The translations under genes and the position numbers were made by a program. From Bacteroidales bacterium (GTDB lineage Bacteria > Bacteroidota > Bacteroidia > Bacteroidales > P3): a stretch of DNA of 48,802 nucleotides. Shown here one piece after another: positions 30,505-39,112 of this stretch; positions within the stretch are counted from its first letter, which is position 1; the number at the start of each line of letters is the position of its first letter. The stretch covers positions 1 to 48,802 of the forward strand of contig JAFVCA010000039.1 of NCBI GenBank assembly GCA_017479705.1, in the 5' to 3' direction. The notes below the pieces were generated by a model, which was given only the letters and a program-made list of their open reading frames with translations, did not search any database and had not been told where the DNA came from.

Positions 30505-31602
30505 TCAGAAATTGAATGTTGTGTTCTTCATGCGCTCCAAGAAGGAGACGTTCTCGTGGACGATGCTCTCGATGGTGTGGTCGAACTCCTGCTCGGCAGA
30601 GGGGTCTATGCGCACCGTGATGGGGAGGTAGTAGACGGGGAGGCCGGCCATGAGGTCGGAGCTGGCAAGCTCGCGGAGGCGGACGGCATCCTTCTCGGTG
30701 GTGAGGATGAGTTTGCGGGAGCCCTGGAGCTGGTCGAAGGCCTGGCGGATGCGCTTGAGGTCGGAGGGAGAGTAGCGGTGGTGGTCGGAAAAGCGCAGGG
30801 GGGTTACGGAGCAGTGCTGCGAGACGTATTGCAGCATGGGTTCGGGATGGGCAATGCCGGTGAGGACGAGAGCGGAGTCGATGGTGTCGAGAGGGAGTTC
30901 GGTGGTGCCCATGAGGGGCAGGGGGTGGCCGTAGTGGATATGGCTGAAAAAGACTTTCTGGTGGGGACGGAGGCGGAGGCGGGAGACGAAGGAGTGGCGC
31001 GAGATGGGGTCGAGCTGCTCCGGGGCTTTGGTGACGATGACCATGCGGGCACGGCGGCACGCGGAGCGGAACTCGCGGAGGTCGCCGAAGGGCATGATGT
31101 GGTCGGAGAAATAGGGTTTGTGGTACTCGGTGAGGAGGATGTTGAGGGTGGGTTTGATGGAGCGATGCTGGTAGACATCGTCGAGGACAATGACCTGTGG
31201 CGGGAGCTCGCTTTGGAGCAGCCGGAGGACGCCCTCCACCCTATCCTCGCAAACGGCCACGGTGAGTTTGGGAAACTTGGCGGCAAGCATGGCGGGCTCG
31301 TCGCCGAGGCGGGAGGGGCTGTGGCAGCCATCGTCGAGGAGGAAGCCTTTGGTGTGGCGGCGGTAGCCACGGCTGAGGAGGGCCGTCTCGTAGTGCGGGG
31401 AGAGGAGCCGGAGGAGATAGTCGACATGAGGGGTCTTGCCGGCACCGCCGGCACAGAGATTGCCCACCCCGATGGTGGTGACAGGGGGGGCTACCTGACG
31501 CTTAAGGCCAAGGGAGAACATCAGGTTGCGAATCCATACCCCCACGGCATACCACATCGTGAGCGGAAAAAGAATGCAGGATATAGTTTTGCGAAATGAC
31601 AT
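30505..31602 (-). CDS. lpxK: Tetraacyldisaccharide 4'-kinase
   Basis: Inner-membrane enzyme of lipid A synthesis that phosphorylates the 4' position of the tetraacyldisaccharide precursor. The N-terminal hydrophobic segment (about 8-31) and the variant P-loop GNLCAGGAGKTP (47-58) are typical, as are LLSRGYRRHTKGF and VIVLDDVYQHRSIKPTLNIL. The frame runs on upstream to 31635, but the ATG at 31602 (MSFRKTISCI) gives the usual N-terminus and 365 residues. It is the first gene of the operon with cutC; its -7 box at 31707-31714 is divergent to the flavodiiron gene. Confidence 0.94.
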   Translation of the reverse strand: MSFRKTISCILFPLTMWYAVGVWIRNLMFSLGLKRQVAPPVTTIGVGNLCAGGAGKTPHVDYLLRLLSPHYETALLSRGYRRHTKGFLLDDGCHSPSRLGDEPAMLAAKFPKLTVAVCEDRVEGVLRLLQSELPPQVIVLDDVYQHRSIKPTLNILLTEYHKPYFSDHIMPFGDLREFRSACRRARMVIVTKAPEQLDPISRHSFVSRLRLRPHQKVFFSHIHYGHPLPLMGTTELPLDTIDSALVLTGIAHPEPMLQYVSQHCSVTPLRFSDHHRYSPSDLKRIRQAFDQLQGSRKLILTTEKDAVRLRELASSDLMAGLPVYYLPITVRIDPSAEQEFDHTIESIVHENVSFLERMKNTTFNF

Positions 31603-31706
31603 ATCAACAATTGTTAAACAGAGGGTGCGGAGCATGGGCCATGAGTGTGCATAGACAAGCAGAACACAGGGGAAAGTACTGCCGGCAACCTGTTTCTAAT
31701 ACGATG

Positions 31707-31714
31707 CAAAGATA
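31707..31714 (-). promoter_or_regulatory. -7 box of the lpxK operon
   Basis: Minus-strand TATCTTTG. No good TTG lies at -33. Expected start near 31701, about 100 nt before the lpxK ATG. Confidence 0.5.
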
Positions 31715-31786
31715 CATAAAAAAAACGATTTGAAAAGTAAAAACACCTTTTTGTGTAAAAAAACATTTTATATGTGAAAAAAATCG

Positions 31787-31794
31787 TATCTTTG
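31787..31794 (+). promoter_or_regulatory. -7 box of the flavodiiron operon
   Basis: TATCTTTG in an A-rich context, 25 nt upstream of the ATG at 31819; the -33 element is poor. It is back to back with the lpxK -7 box, 73 bp apart. Confidence 0.6.
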
Positions 31795-31818
31795 CATTCT
31801 CTAATTTCCTGTTCAAAA

Positions 31819-33024
31819 ATGCAAAACTCAAGACAAATAACCCAAGACCTTTACTATGTAGGTGCAAGCGACCGCAAGCTCGCCCTGTTTGAAAACATCT
31901 ATCCCATCCCCCGCGGAGTGTCGTACAACAGCTACATCCTGCTGGATGAGAAGACCGTGCTGCTGGACACCGCCGATGCCGCGGTGAGCGGACAATTCTT
32001 TGAGAATGTGGCCGCCGTGCTGAAGGGGCGCAAGCTGGACTACCTGATAGTAAACCACATGGAGCCGGACCACTGCGCACTGATAGAGGACCTGCTGCTG
32101 CGCTACCCGGAAGTGACGATAGTGACCAACGCCAAGGCCGCGACGATGATACGGCAGTTCTTCAACGTGGAGATTGACAGCCGGCTGCAAACAGTGGCCG
32201 AGGGCGCCACGCTGTGCACCGGCCGCCACACGCTGACCTTTGTGATGGCCCCGATGGTGCACTGGCCGGAAGCCATGGTGACCTACGACACGACGGACAA
32301 GGTTCTTTTCTCCGCCGATGCCTTCGGCACCTTCGGCGCCCTGAACGGCAACATCTATGCCGACGAGGTGAATTTTGACCGCGACTGGCTTGACGACGCG
32401 CGCCGCTACTACATCAACATTGTGGGCAAATACGGCATGCAGACACAGGCCCTGCTGAAGAAGGCCTCCGCTATCGACATACAGATGATATGCCCGCTGC
32501 ACGGCCCGATATGGCGGCAGGATTTGGGCTACTTCATCGACAAGTACGTCACCTGGAGCAGCTACCAGCCCGAAGAGAGAGGCGTGCTGATTATCTACGC
32601 CAGCATCTACGGCCACACGGCCGCGGCAGCTGAGAAGATGGCTTCACTGCTGGCAGAACACGGCGTGAAGGGCATTGCCATGTACGACGCCAGCCACACA
32701 CATGTGAGCCAGCTGGTGAGCGAGTGTTTCCGCTACAGCCATGTGGTGCTGGCCTCGTCCACCTACAACGCCGGTATCTTCACCCCGATGGAGGACCTGC
32801 TGCACGACCTGAAAGCCCACGCCTGGCAGAACCGCACGGTGGCCATCATAGAGAACGGAACCTGGGCAGCACAGAGCGGCAAACAGATGCGCACCCTGTT
32901 GCAGGAGATGAAGAACATCACCGTGCTGGGAGAAGACCTGTCGCTGAAATCGGCCATGAAGGAATGCCAGATGGAGGACATGCAGTTCTTAGCCAACCTG
33001 ATTGTCGCCGGACTCAATGCGTAA
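31819..33024 (+). CDS. fprA: Flavodiiron protein (oxygen/nitric oxide reductase)
   Basis: Cytoplasmic A-type flavodiiron protein of 401 residues that reduces O2 to water or NO to N2O using electrons from rubredoxin. The metallo-beta-lactamase-like domain has the di-iron ligands H80-x-E82-x-D84-H85, H148, D167 and H228. The flavodoxin domain (about 256-400) starts VLIIYASIYGHTAAAAEKMA and binds FMN. An upstream GTG at 31774 in the same frame overlaps the -7 box, so the ATG at 31819 is the start. First gene of an operon with a rubredoxin fusion and ferritin, which fits protection of an anaerobe from oxygen or NO. Confidence 0.95.
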   Translation: MQNSRQITQDLYYVGASDRKLALFENIYPIPRGVSYNSYILLDEKTVLLDTADAAVSGQFFENVAAVLKGRKLDYLIVNHMEPDHCALIEDLLLRYPEVTIVTNAKAATMIRQFFNVEIDSRLQTVAEGATLCTGRHTLTFVMAPMVHWPEAMVTYDTTDKVLFSADAFGTFGALNGNIYADEVNFDRDWLDDARRYYINIVGKYGMQTQALLKKASAIDIQMICPLHGPIWRQDLGYFIDKYVTWSSYQPEERGVLIIYASIYGHTAAAAEKMASLLAEHGVKGIAMYDASHTHVSQLVSECFRYSHVVLASSTYNAGIFTPMEDLLHDLKAHAWQNRTVAIIENGTWAAQSGKQMRTLLQEMKNITVLGEDLSLKSAMKECQMEDMQFLANLIVAGLNA

Positions 33025-33064
33025 AGACACAATTATTCACGTTGACAATTAATACAAAGAAAAA

Positions 33065-33700
33065 ATGAACACCCACAATCAAAATGCCCTTTTCAAGCTG
33101 ACCTATGGCCTGTATGTCCTCACCGCCCGCGAAGGCGACAAGGACAACGGCTGCATCATCAACGTAGCGTCGCAGCTGACGGACACACCGCAGCAGATGC
33201 TTGTCTCGGTCAACAAACAGAATTACACGCACGACATGATTGTCCGTACAGGACTGTTCAACGTGTCGTTGCTCACGGAGCATACCCCCATGAAAGTGAT
33301 AGAGCATTTCGGATTCCAAAGTGGGCGCGACGTGAACAAGTTTGAGAATTGCGAGGTGGAGATGCGCGCAAACAACGGGGTGCTGTACCTGCCCCGCTAT
33401 TGCAACGCCTACCTCAGCGGCAAGGTGAGCCAGATGGTTGACCTGGGGACGCACACCCTCTTCATTGCCACCATCGAGGAGTCCGTGCTGCTGAACAACG
33501 ACCCCTCCCTCACCTACGAGTACTACCACCAGCACATCAAACCCAAGCCCGCAACCATGGCAGAGCCCACGGGTGACGGCAAGACCCGCTGGGTGTGCCA
33601 GACATGCGGATATGTGTACGAAGGCGACGAGATGCCAGACGACTACGTCTGCCCCTGGTGCAAACACGGCAAAGCCGATTTCATAAAGATTACAGACTGA
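33065..33700 (+). CDS. hrb: Flavin reductase-rubredoxin fusion (high-molecular-weight rubredoxin)
   Basis: A 211-residue two-domain protein. Residues 1-160 are a flavin-reductase-like domain (GCIINVASQLTD, FNVSLL), and residues 175-208 are a rubredoxin with Cys178, Cys181, Cys196 and Cys199 (CQTCGYVYEG and CPWCK). Known from acetogens as Hrb, the NAD(P)H-linked electron donor to flavodiiron proteins. The adjacent position, 40 bp after fprA, supports the same role here: passing electrons from NAD(P)H to FprA. Full length, with no unusual features. Confidence 0.92.
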   Translation: MNTHNQNALFKLTYGLYVLTAREGDKDNGCIINVASQLTDTPQQMLVSVNKQNYTHDMIVRTGLFNVSLLTEHTPMKVIEHFGFQSGRDVNKFENCEVEMRANNGVLYLPRYCNAYLSGKVSQMVDLGTHTLFIATIEESVLLNNDPSLTYEYYHQHIKPKPATMAEPTGDGKTRWVCQTCGYVYEGDEMPDDYVCPWCKHGKADFIKITD

Positions 33701-33727
33701 ACAACAATTCAAAAAAACAATACCATC

Positions 33728-34243
33728 ATGTTAAACAAAAAAGTATCTGACTTGCTCAATCAGCAAATCAACAAGGAACTCTACTCCGCTTATCTCTATC
33801 TGGACATGAACAACTACTTCCAGCAGCGCGGCCTCAACGGCTTCGCCAACTGGTACATGATTCAGGCACAGGAAGAGCGCGACCACGCCATGCTGTTCTA
33901 TCAATACATGCAGAACAATGACTGCACCGTCACCCTCGACGCCATTGCCAAACCCGACAAGGTGTTCAAAGCCGACATGGACGTGCTGAAAGAAGGGCTG
34001 CACCACGAAGAGTATGTCACCTCCCTCATCAACGACATCTATGCCGCCGCCTACGAGGTGAAGGACTTCCGCACCATGCAGTTCCTTGACTGGTTCATCA
34101 AAGAGCAAGGCGAAGAAGAAACCAACGCCCGCGACATGATTACCAAGATGGAGCTGTTCGGCAACGACCCCAAGAGTCTCTACATGCTCAACCAAGAGCT
34201 GGCCGGCCGCACCTACAGCGCCCCCAGTCTGGTGCTGGACTAA
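33728..34243 (+). CDS. ftnA: Ferritin
   Basis: A non-haem ferritin of 171 residues that stores iron as ferric mineral in a 24-mer. The four-helix bundle carries the ferroxidase ligands Glu17 (NKELYSAYLY), Glu50 and His53 (EERDHA), and the EQGEEETNARDMI segment of helix 4. It lies 27 bp after hrb and is followed by a terminator (34265-34296). Co-transcription with fprA suggests that removing free iron and reducing oxygen are induced together. Confidence 0.95.
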   Translation: MLNKKVSDLLNQQINKELYSAYLYLDMNNYFQQRGLNGFANWYMIQAQEERDHAMLFYQYMQNNDCTVTLDAIAKPDKVFKADMDVLKEGLHHEEYVTSLINDIYAAAYEVKDFRTMQFLDWFIKEQGEEETNARDMITKMELFGNDPKSLYMLNQELAGRTYSAPSLVLD

Positions 34244-34264
34244 ATCTTGTATGAGACATTTTTC

Positions 34265-34296
34265 AAAGGGGTGTGTGTCGACCATACACCCCTTTT
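34265..34296 (+). terminator. Terminator of the fprA-hrb-ferritin operon
   Basis: Stem AAAGGGGTGT (34265-34274) with ACACCCCTTT (34286-34295), followed by T-C-T-A. It lies 21 nt after the ferritin stop. It rules out a start codon at 34251 for the next gene, since that region would be the terminator. Confidence 0.7.
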
Positions 34297-34313
34297 CTAA
34301 TGCCAACGCCTTC

Positions 34314-34805
34314 ATGATGGGAAAAAACGACAATCGCCCCACGGCCATATATAAGACCAAAGTCAGCATCATGCTCTATCTGATTCTTTATGGGGCGGCC
34401 ATAGCGGTTCTTATCCTCCCCATCATCAAGACGGAGGTGCTTGTGGTCAAGATATTATGCGGAGTGGCAATTGCATGCATTCTCTGGGGTGCCAGCAACA
34501 TCCTGCGTTTCTGGAACGACCGCATCGTCGTTAGCCCGGCTCACCTCTCCATCACTCATGCTACCAAGAAAACACGCGACGGCAAGTGGACTGAGGTTAG
34601 CAAGGCCGTTATTAGCTGGAACGACATCAGAGACATCATATCGCATTTCGACACTCATATAACCAGCTATGTGAGCATCCAGAAAGAGGTGTTCATCCGC
34701 CTACGGAACGGCATACAATACCGCATTGATTCCGGCTTATACGACGTCCTCTTCCTCGAACGCAAGCTGAAGACACACTGGCAACGCTACACCAGCCAAC
34801 AATAA
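34314..34805 (+). CDS. Small membrane protein, PH-like soluble domain
   Basis: About 163 residues (start ATG 34314 or 34317). Two transmembrane helices (about 15-60) are followed by a C-terminal beta-rich domain (RIVVSPAHLSITHATKKT, VFIRLRNGIQYRIDSG) of the bacterial pleckstrin-homology-like type often seen after two membrane helices. Function unknown. It lies between the ferritin terminator and the rubrerythrin promoter, so it may be read independently or by readthrough. Some conserved uncharacterised Bacteroidales proteins have this layout. Confidence 0.65.
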   Translation: MMGKNDNRPTAIYKTKVSIMLYLILYGAAIAVLILPIIKTEVLVVKILCGVAIACILWGASNILRFWNDRIVVSPAHLSITHATKKTRDGKWTEVSKAVISWNDIRDIISHFDTHITSYVSIQKEVFIRLRNGIQYRIDSGLYDVLFLERKLKTHWQRYTSQQ

Positions 34806-34878
34806 AAGAAGTATGCGACAAAAACATCTTCAGATTTCGACATGCAAAATTATTTTTCTCCATGTCGGGAAAAAGTAG

Positions 34879-34886
34879 TATCTTTG
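34879..34886 (+). promoter_or_regulatory. -7 box of the rubrerythrin gene
   Basis: TATCTTTG preceded by A-rich sequence; the -33 element is weak. About 46 nt separate it from the ATG. Confidence 0.6.
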
Positions 34887-34932
34887 TATTTTGAACAGAA
34901 CATAATATTAACCCTAAAAAGCAACGAACACA

Positions 34933-35475
34933 ATGAGTAAAAAATTTATCTGCCCCGTGTGTGGCTATGTTTATGAAGGCGACGAGATGCCTGAGAAGTG
35001 CCCCATCTGCGGCAAACAAATGCAGGAAGTGAAAGAGGACATTAAGACTTGGGCTGCCGAGCATATCGTCGGCGTGGCCAAGGATGCCCCCGAAGACATC
35101 AAGGCCGACCTCCGCATGAACTTTGAAGGCGAGTGCAAAGAGGTAGGCATGTATCTGGCCATGGCCCGTGTGGCCCACCGCGAGGGCTATCCCGAAGTGG
35201 GTCTCTACTGGGAGAAAGCCGCCTACGAGGAGGCTGAACACGCCGCCAAGTTTGCCGAGCTGCTGGGTGAAGTGCTGACCGACAGCACCGCTCAGAATCT
35301 GAAGATGCGCGTTGACGCCGAGTACGGTGCCACCGCCGGCAAGACCGACCTTGCCAAACGTGCCAAGGCCCTCAACCTCGACGCCATCCACGACACCGTC
35401 CACGAGATGGCCCGCGACGAAGCCCGCCACGGCAAAGCCCTCGAAGGCCTCTACAAACGCTATTTCGAGAAATAA
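34933..35475 (+). CDS. rbr: Reverse rubrerythrin
   Basis: A 180-residue peroxide-reducing protein with the rubredoxin-like iron site at the N-terminus (Cys7, Cys10, Cys23, Cys26) and the four-helix di-iron domain after it ([46 protein letters not shown]). This domain order is the 'reverse' type. It reduces hydrogen peroxide with electrons from a rubredoxin or NADH oxidoreductase, and its place after fprA-hrb-ferritin makes an oxidative stress cluster. It has its own -7 box and a strong terminator. Confidence 0.94.
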   Translation: MSKKFICPVCGYVYEGDEMPEKCPICGKQMQEVKEDIKTWAAEHIVGVAKDAPEDIKADLRMNFEGECKEVGMYLAMARVAHREGYPEVGLYWEKAAYEEAEHAAKFAELLGEVLTDSTAQNLKMRVDAEYGATAGKTDLAKRAKALNLDAIHDTVHEMARDEARHGKALEGLYKRYFEK

Positions 35476-35498
35476 TCATCCCAAGCCGTACAAAACCT

Positions 35499-35533
35499 AA
35501 AAAGAGGGTGTCCCGGCGGGACACCCTCTTTTT
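35499..35533. terminator. Bidirectional intrinsic terminator
   Basis: Perfect 16-bp stem AAAAAGAGGGTGTCCC / GGGACACCCTCTTTTT with loop GGC. The A/T ends make it a terminator in both directions, serving rubrerythrin (plus) and the convergent lipoprotein gene (minus). Confidence 0.93.
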
Positions 35534-35623
35534 GTTTAGTACAAACGCTCTCTCTGAACCTTAGTCTTAGGAGCAGGTCAGCCAGGCGTGAAAAGGTCAG
35601 CAAACGCCAAGCCGTCCCCTCTC

Positions 35624-36103
35624 CTACTCACGCGGGTGGAAAACCGTCAAGCCACCCATGGTCACATTGCTGCCTTGCACCCTTACATTCAGAGTTGCAG
35701 TAATGGTTTGAGCCTCCGAATCGTAGACAAACGGGGTGCTGCCCATCTGCCCGGCGTTCATCACTCCCTCGTGCCCGTCAAATGTGTAGGTGAATGCAAC
35801 GGTTGAACTCGGTTGGGGCCGGTTGGCAACAACCAACTCGAAGAACAATTCACCCTCCGTCTCGTTGGTGAAGTCGAGGCTCCACGTCATCTCTGCCGGG
35901 TATCTGTTTCCGTCCTGTTCATAATAGTCATTGACCACGCCCACCCACGATGTCCCGACCAGCGACACGGTCTCTGTCGTCGGTGTAGTGTCATTCCCAT
36001 TGGGAACCACAGGCTTTTCAACGGGGTCTTTTTTGCAGCCTGCAAGGCTGGTGATGGCCACTGCTACAAAGAGCAGTATCACTCTCTTGCTGAATGTCTT
36101 CAT
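35624..36103 (-). CDS. Small lipoprotein, unknown
   Basis: A 159-residue protein with lipobox LAGC (Cys23), a Pro/Thr-rich linker (about 26-45) and a beta-sandwich-like remainder (SWVGVVNDYYEQDG, EMTWSLDFTNETEGELFFEL, FTYTFDGHEG, TLNVRVQGSNVTMGGLTVF). Similar small lipoproteins with this strand pattern are common in Bacteroidales; the function is unknown. It is convergent with rubrerythrin and shares its terminator. Confidence 0.78.
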   Translation of the reverse strand: MKTFSKRVILLFVAVAITSLAGCKKDPVEKPVVPNGNDTTPTTETVSLVGTSWVGVVNDYYEQDGNRYPAEMTWSLDFTNETEGELFFELVVANRPQPSSTVAFTYTFDGHEGVMNAGQMGSTPFVYDSEAQTITATLNVRVQGSNVTMGGLTVFHPRE

Positions 36104-36310
36104 GTGTGTTTGATTTTGATTTGATTGTTATTCCTTTATCTGTTGTTCCATCTAAACCGTCAATGGTCAGCAACAAACATTGTCTGACACAGGTTCGAAT
36201 CTTTAGGTGCCAAACAGACAACAATCATATCTAACACAACGTTTTTTACGCAGCACTGCCGAGTAAGAAAAACCTTGTGTCCGCGTGGATGAACACGTGC
36301 CGCCAGCGCG

Positions 36311-37267
36311 TCACTTCTTGATGTAGGAAAGGAAGTCGAGGTCTATGCTCAATGCCAAGAAAGGCTTGAGCAGCCACGATTTGGCCGTCACATCGTCGAT
36401 GGTCTCCGACTTCAGCACCGACCCTTCTTCATAGCCGGACACCAGCACATTGTACTCCGCAATGTTGACACCCACCGTGAAGTAGAAGAAATCGACAAAG
36501 CGGAACGAGGGTCCGACATAGAAATTCTTGAAGAGGTTGCTGCCTCCGAAGCCCACATAGATGCCCACGTCGTAGGCAAAATCCTGATCAAATTTGCGCA
36601 GCTCAGGGGTCTTGAGCTTGGTCTCGCCCAGCTTGACGGACTTGTGGTCCTTGTTGAAATATTGGGTCAGATCCCACAGCATGACGGACGCGCCGGTGAC
36701 AAAATCAAACTCGATGTTGCCCGCATTGCGGTTGCGCAGCACCTTGTTGTAGGTGCCGGCTTCGGCGGCGGGCTGCAGACGCACCTCCCAGTTGGGCGTG
36801 CGGTAAAAACGCATCGCTATGCCTTGTATGGCACGCACCTTTTTCTTGCGGTTTGTGGCTTCGGCCACTCGTGCCTCGGCGTCTTTGGCGCGTTGCAGAA
36901 GGTATTTGTTGGCCTCCTCTTTGCGCACATTCTCCAACTCTGCGGTGCGGACAAGCTGGTTCAGCGAGTCCACCAGATGGCGGTAATGGTCGCGGTCGGC
37001 CTCAATCTTGTTCTGGTCCACGCCTGACTTGGTGAAGATTTCCTTATAGAACTTCTCCTTCTCGGCCATCAGCGCCTCGCGTTCCTGCACGTTGCGGAGC
37101 ATGGAGCTATCCACCACCCGCACCGTCACCGTGTCCGTGCGCGTCAGGAAGACAGTGTCCGTGCGCAGCAGCAGAACCGTGTCATGCCGCGTCACAGTGT
37201 CCTGTCCCCGCGCCACGCCCACGGCCGCAGCCAGCAGCAAGAGCCATAGCAATAAACGTCTTTTCAT
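36311..37267 (-). CDS. Exported coiled-coil and beta-rich protein, unknown
   Basis: About 318 residues (ATG at 37267, or one codon earlier at 37270), with signal peptide MKRRLLLWLLLLAAAVGVAR then GQ. A Thr/Asp/Val repeat (DTVTRHDTVLLLRTDTVFLT) is followed by a coiled coil (about 55-145), and the C-terminal 170 residues are beta strands rich in Phe and Tyr (FYVGPSFRFVDFFYFTVGV) that resemble a small outer-membrane barrel or barrel-associated domain. Unrecognised. It is about 110 bp downstream of hisS on the same strand and could be co-transcribed. Confidence 0.75.
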   Translation of the reverse strand: MKRRLLLWLLLLAAAVGVARGQDTVTRHDTVLLLRTDTVFLTRTDTVTVRVVDSSMLRNVQEREALMAEKEKFYKEIFTKSGVDQNKIEADRDHYRHLVDSLNQLVRTAELENVRKEEANKYLLQRAKDAEARVAEATNRKKKVRAIQGIAMRFYRTPNWEVRLQPAAEAGTYNKVLRNRNAGNIEFDFVTGASVMLWDLTQYFNKDHKSVKLGETKLKTPELRKFDQDFAYDVGIYVGFGGSNLFKNFYVGPSFRFVDFFYFTVGVNIAEYNVLVSGYEEGSVLKSETIDDVTAKSWLLKPFLALSIDLDFLSYIKK

Positions 37268-37377
37268 CATTCTGGTATTGTGTAATCGTATCGTTAATAA
37301 CTGCGCCTTCCCGGTGGCGATGCTGTGGCGCTTTTGTGCCGCAGTCCATCATCGCTACCCGCTGGCGCGCCACGCCT

Positions 37378-38721
37378 CTATGCCAGCAGCCCCACCACCT
37401 GTTCCAGTGTCAGGGTGCTCTGTGTGCCGGTGGTCATATCCTTCACCGTCAGCGTCTGCGAGGCGATCTCCGTCTCGCCCACAAACACCACGTATGGCAT
37501 GTGGCAGCGGTTGGCATAATCCATCTGCTTTTTCATCTTGGCGTTGTCGGGATAGATGAGGGTGCTGATGCCCGCGGCGCGCAACCGTGCAGCGCAGCTG
37601 ATGGCATACGGCAGACTCCCGGCTCCGAAGTTGATGAACAGAGCCTTGGCGGGCTGCCCGAGGTTGGCGGGGAACTTGTCCAACTCCGTAAGCACGTCGT
37701 AGATGCGGTCAGCCCCAAAGGAGATGCCCACGCCGGACACGTCCGGCATACCGAAAATGCCAGTCAAGTTGTCATAACGGCCGCCACCGCAGATGCTGCC
37801 GATGCTCACATTGTGCGCCTTCACCTCGAAGATGGCACCCGTGTAGTAGTTCAGTCCGCGGGCTAAGGTCAGGTCCAGCTCCACATGGCAGTGGGGCTTC
37901 ACCTGGGCTATGTAGCCGAAGAGCTCCTTCAGTTCTTCCACGCCCTTGGTACCCACCTCGTTGCCCTCAAAGAGCTTGGCCAACTGGCCGAGCTTCTCGG
38001 TGGCGTCGCCCGTAAGGGCAAAAACGGGGTCGAGGGCGGCAATCTGCGTGTCGTCGAGGCCGCGCTCGCGGAGCTCGGCGCGCACATTGTCGAGGCCTAT
38101 CTTGTCCAGCTTGTCAATGGCCACGGTGATGTCCACCAGCTTGTCCGGCGCGCCGATGTGCTCGGCAATGCCGGCCAGCACTTTGCGGTTGTTGATTTTC
38201 ACCGTCACCTCGACATCAAGGCGTTCGAAAACGGCATCAATCATCTGCACCAGTTCCAACTCGTTGAGGAGCGAGGTGCTGCCAATCATGTCGGCATCGC
38301 ACTGGTAGAACTCGCGATAGCGGCCCTTCTGCGGGCGGTCGGCACGCCATACCGGCTGGAGCTGATAGCGACGGAAGGGGAACGTGAGCTGGTCGCGGTG
38401 CTGCACCACAAAACGGGCAAAGGGGACCGTGAGGTCATAGCGCAGACCGCGGTCGCAGATGCGGGGAGCCACCTTGTGGTAGTCCTGCGTGAAATCCACA
38501 CCCTCCATAAAATCACCCGAATTGAGGACTTTGAACAGGAGTTTGTCACCCTCCTCGCCATACTTGCCCATCAGGGTGGAGAGGTTTTCGAGCGAAGGGG
38601 TCTCAATAGGTTCGAAAGCGAAGGTCTTGAAAACCTCGCGGATAGTATCGAATATATAGTTGCGACGCGCCATCTCGGCAGGCAGGAAGTCGCGTGTGCC
38701 TTTGGGTATGCTACACTTCAT
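37378..38721 (-). CDS. hisS: Histidyl-tRNA synthetase
   Basis: Class II synthetase of 447 residues charging tRNA-His. N-terminal [10 protein letters not shown]; motif 2 region [19 protein letters not shown]; the histidine-binding segments [15 protein letters not shown] and GGGRYDNL; motif 3 [13 protein letters not shown]; and a C-terminal anticodon-binding domain with [20 protein letters not shown]. Full length. Confidence 0.97.
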   Translation of the reverse strand: MKCSIPKGTRDFLPAEMARRNYIFDTIREVFKTFAFEPIETPSLENLSTLMGKYGEEGDKLLFKVLNSGDFMEGVDFTQDYHKVAPRICDRGLRYDLTVPFARFVVQHRDQLTFPFRRYQLQPVWRADRPQKGRYREFYQCDADMIGSTSLLNELELVQMIDAVFERLDVEVTVKINNRKVLAGIAEHIGAPDKLVDITVAIDKLDKIGLDNVRAELRERGLDDTQIAALDPVFALTGDATEKLGQLAKLFEGNEVGTKGVEELKELFGYIAQVKPHCHVELDLTLARGLNYYTGAIFEVKAHNVSIGSICGGGRYDNLTGIFGMPDVSGVGISFGADRIYDVLTELDKFPANLGQPAKALFINFGAGSLPYAISCAARLRAAGISTLIYPDNAKMKKQMDYANRCHMPYVVFVGETEIASQTLTVKDMTTGTQSTLTLEQVVGLLA

Positions 38722-39112
38722 GATGATAGGCTTTAATTGAATATTGACTTATAACAGAAAGGGGCATCTTTTATTGTGTCACGGCCTAAAAAAAATCCCG
38801 ACAGCCAGTATTCACTCCCTTTTGCCCCACACTCCATGCAGCGACCGTCCCCCCTGCCCTCGCTGCTTCGGGGACACATAAATGATTGTTCCCCGACATT
38901 TCCCCCACCTCCGTTGGGGGAATGATGCGCCGCACGAGAGACAAGGAGACGGCAAGGAAGGGAGCTGGGGACAGGAAGCCAGAAACCCACTGCTGCTGAG
39001 CGGGGAGCCAAGGGGCGGAGAGCCGGGACGGAAACAATAACAGCGGCGGGCGGCCTTTTGGCCGCCCGCCGCTCAAAATTCAGGACTAAAGGGTTAGAAA
39101 CCCTTGGAAGTG
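38722..39112. other. Intergenic region between hisS and the giant surface-protein gene
   Basis: No gene. It holds the terminator at 39043-39072 and an 8-bp hairpin TTCCCCCA / TGGGGGAA (38900-38922). No TAnnTTTG box was seen for hisS. Confidence 0.5.
39043..39072 (-). terminator. Terminator-like hairpin of the giant gene
   Basis: A perfect 13-bp GC-rich stem (39043-39055 with 39060-39072), 40 nt past the stop. The following minus-strand sequence is only moderately T-rich. The stop-to-hairpin layout matches that of the partial paralogue at 48296-48326. Confidence 0.7.

Noticed and set aside
31774-31818. Upstream GTG start for fprA
   Set aside because: The added codons cover the -7 box TATCTTTG; the ATG at 31819 gives the normal flavodiiron N-terminus.
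36189-36205. tRNA T-arm-like GGTTCGAATC
   Set aside because: Flanking bases do not form a T-stem and no acceptor or anticodon arm is found.
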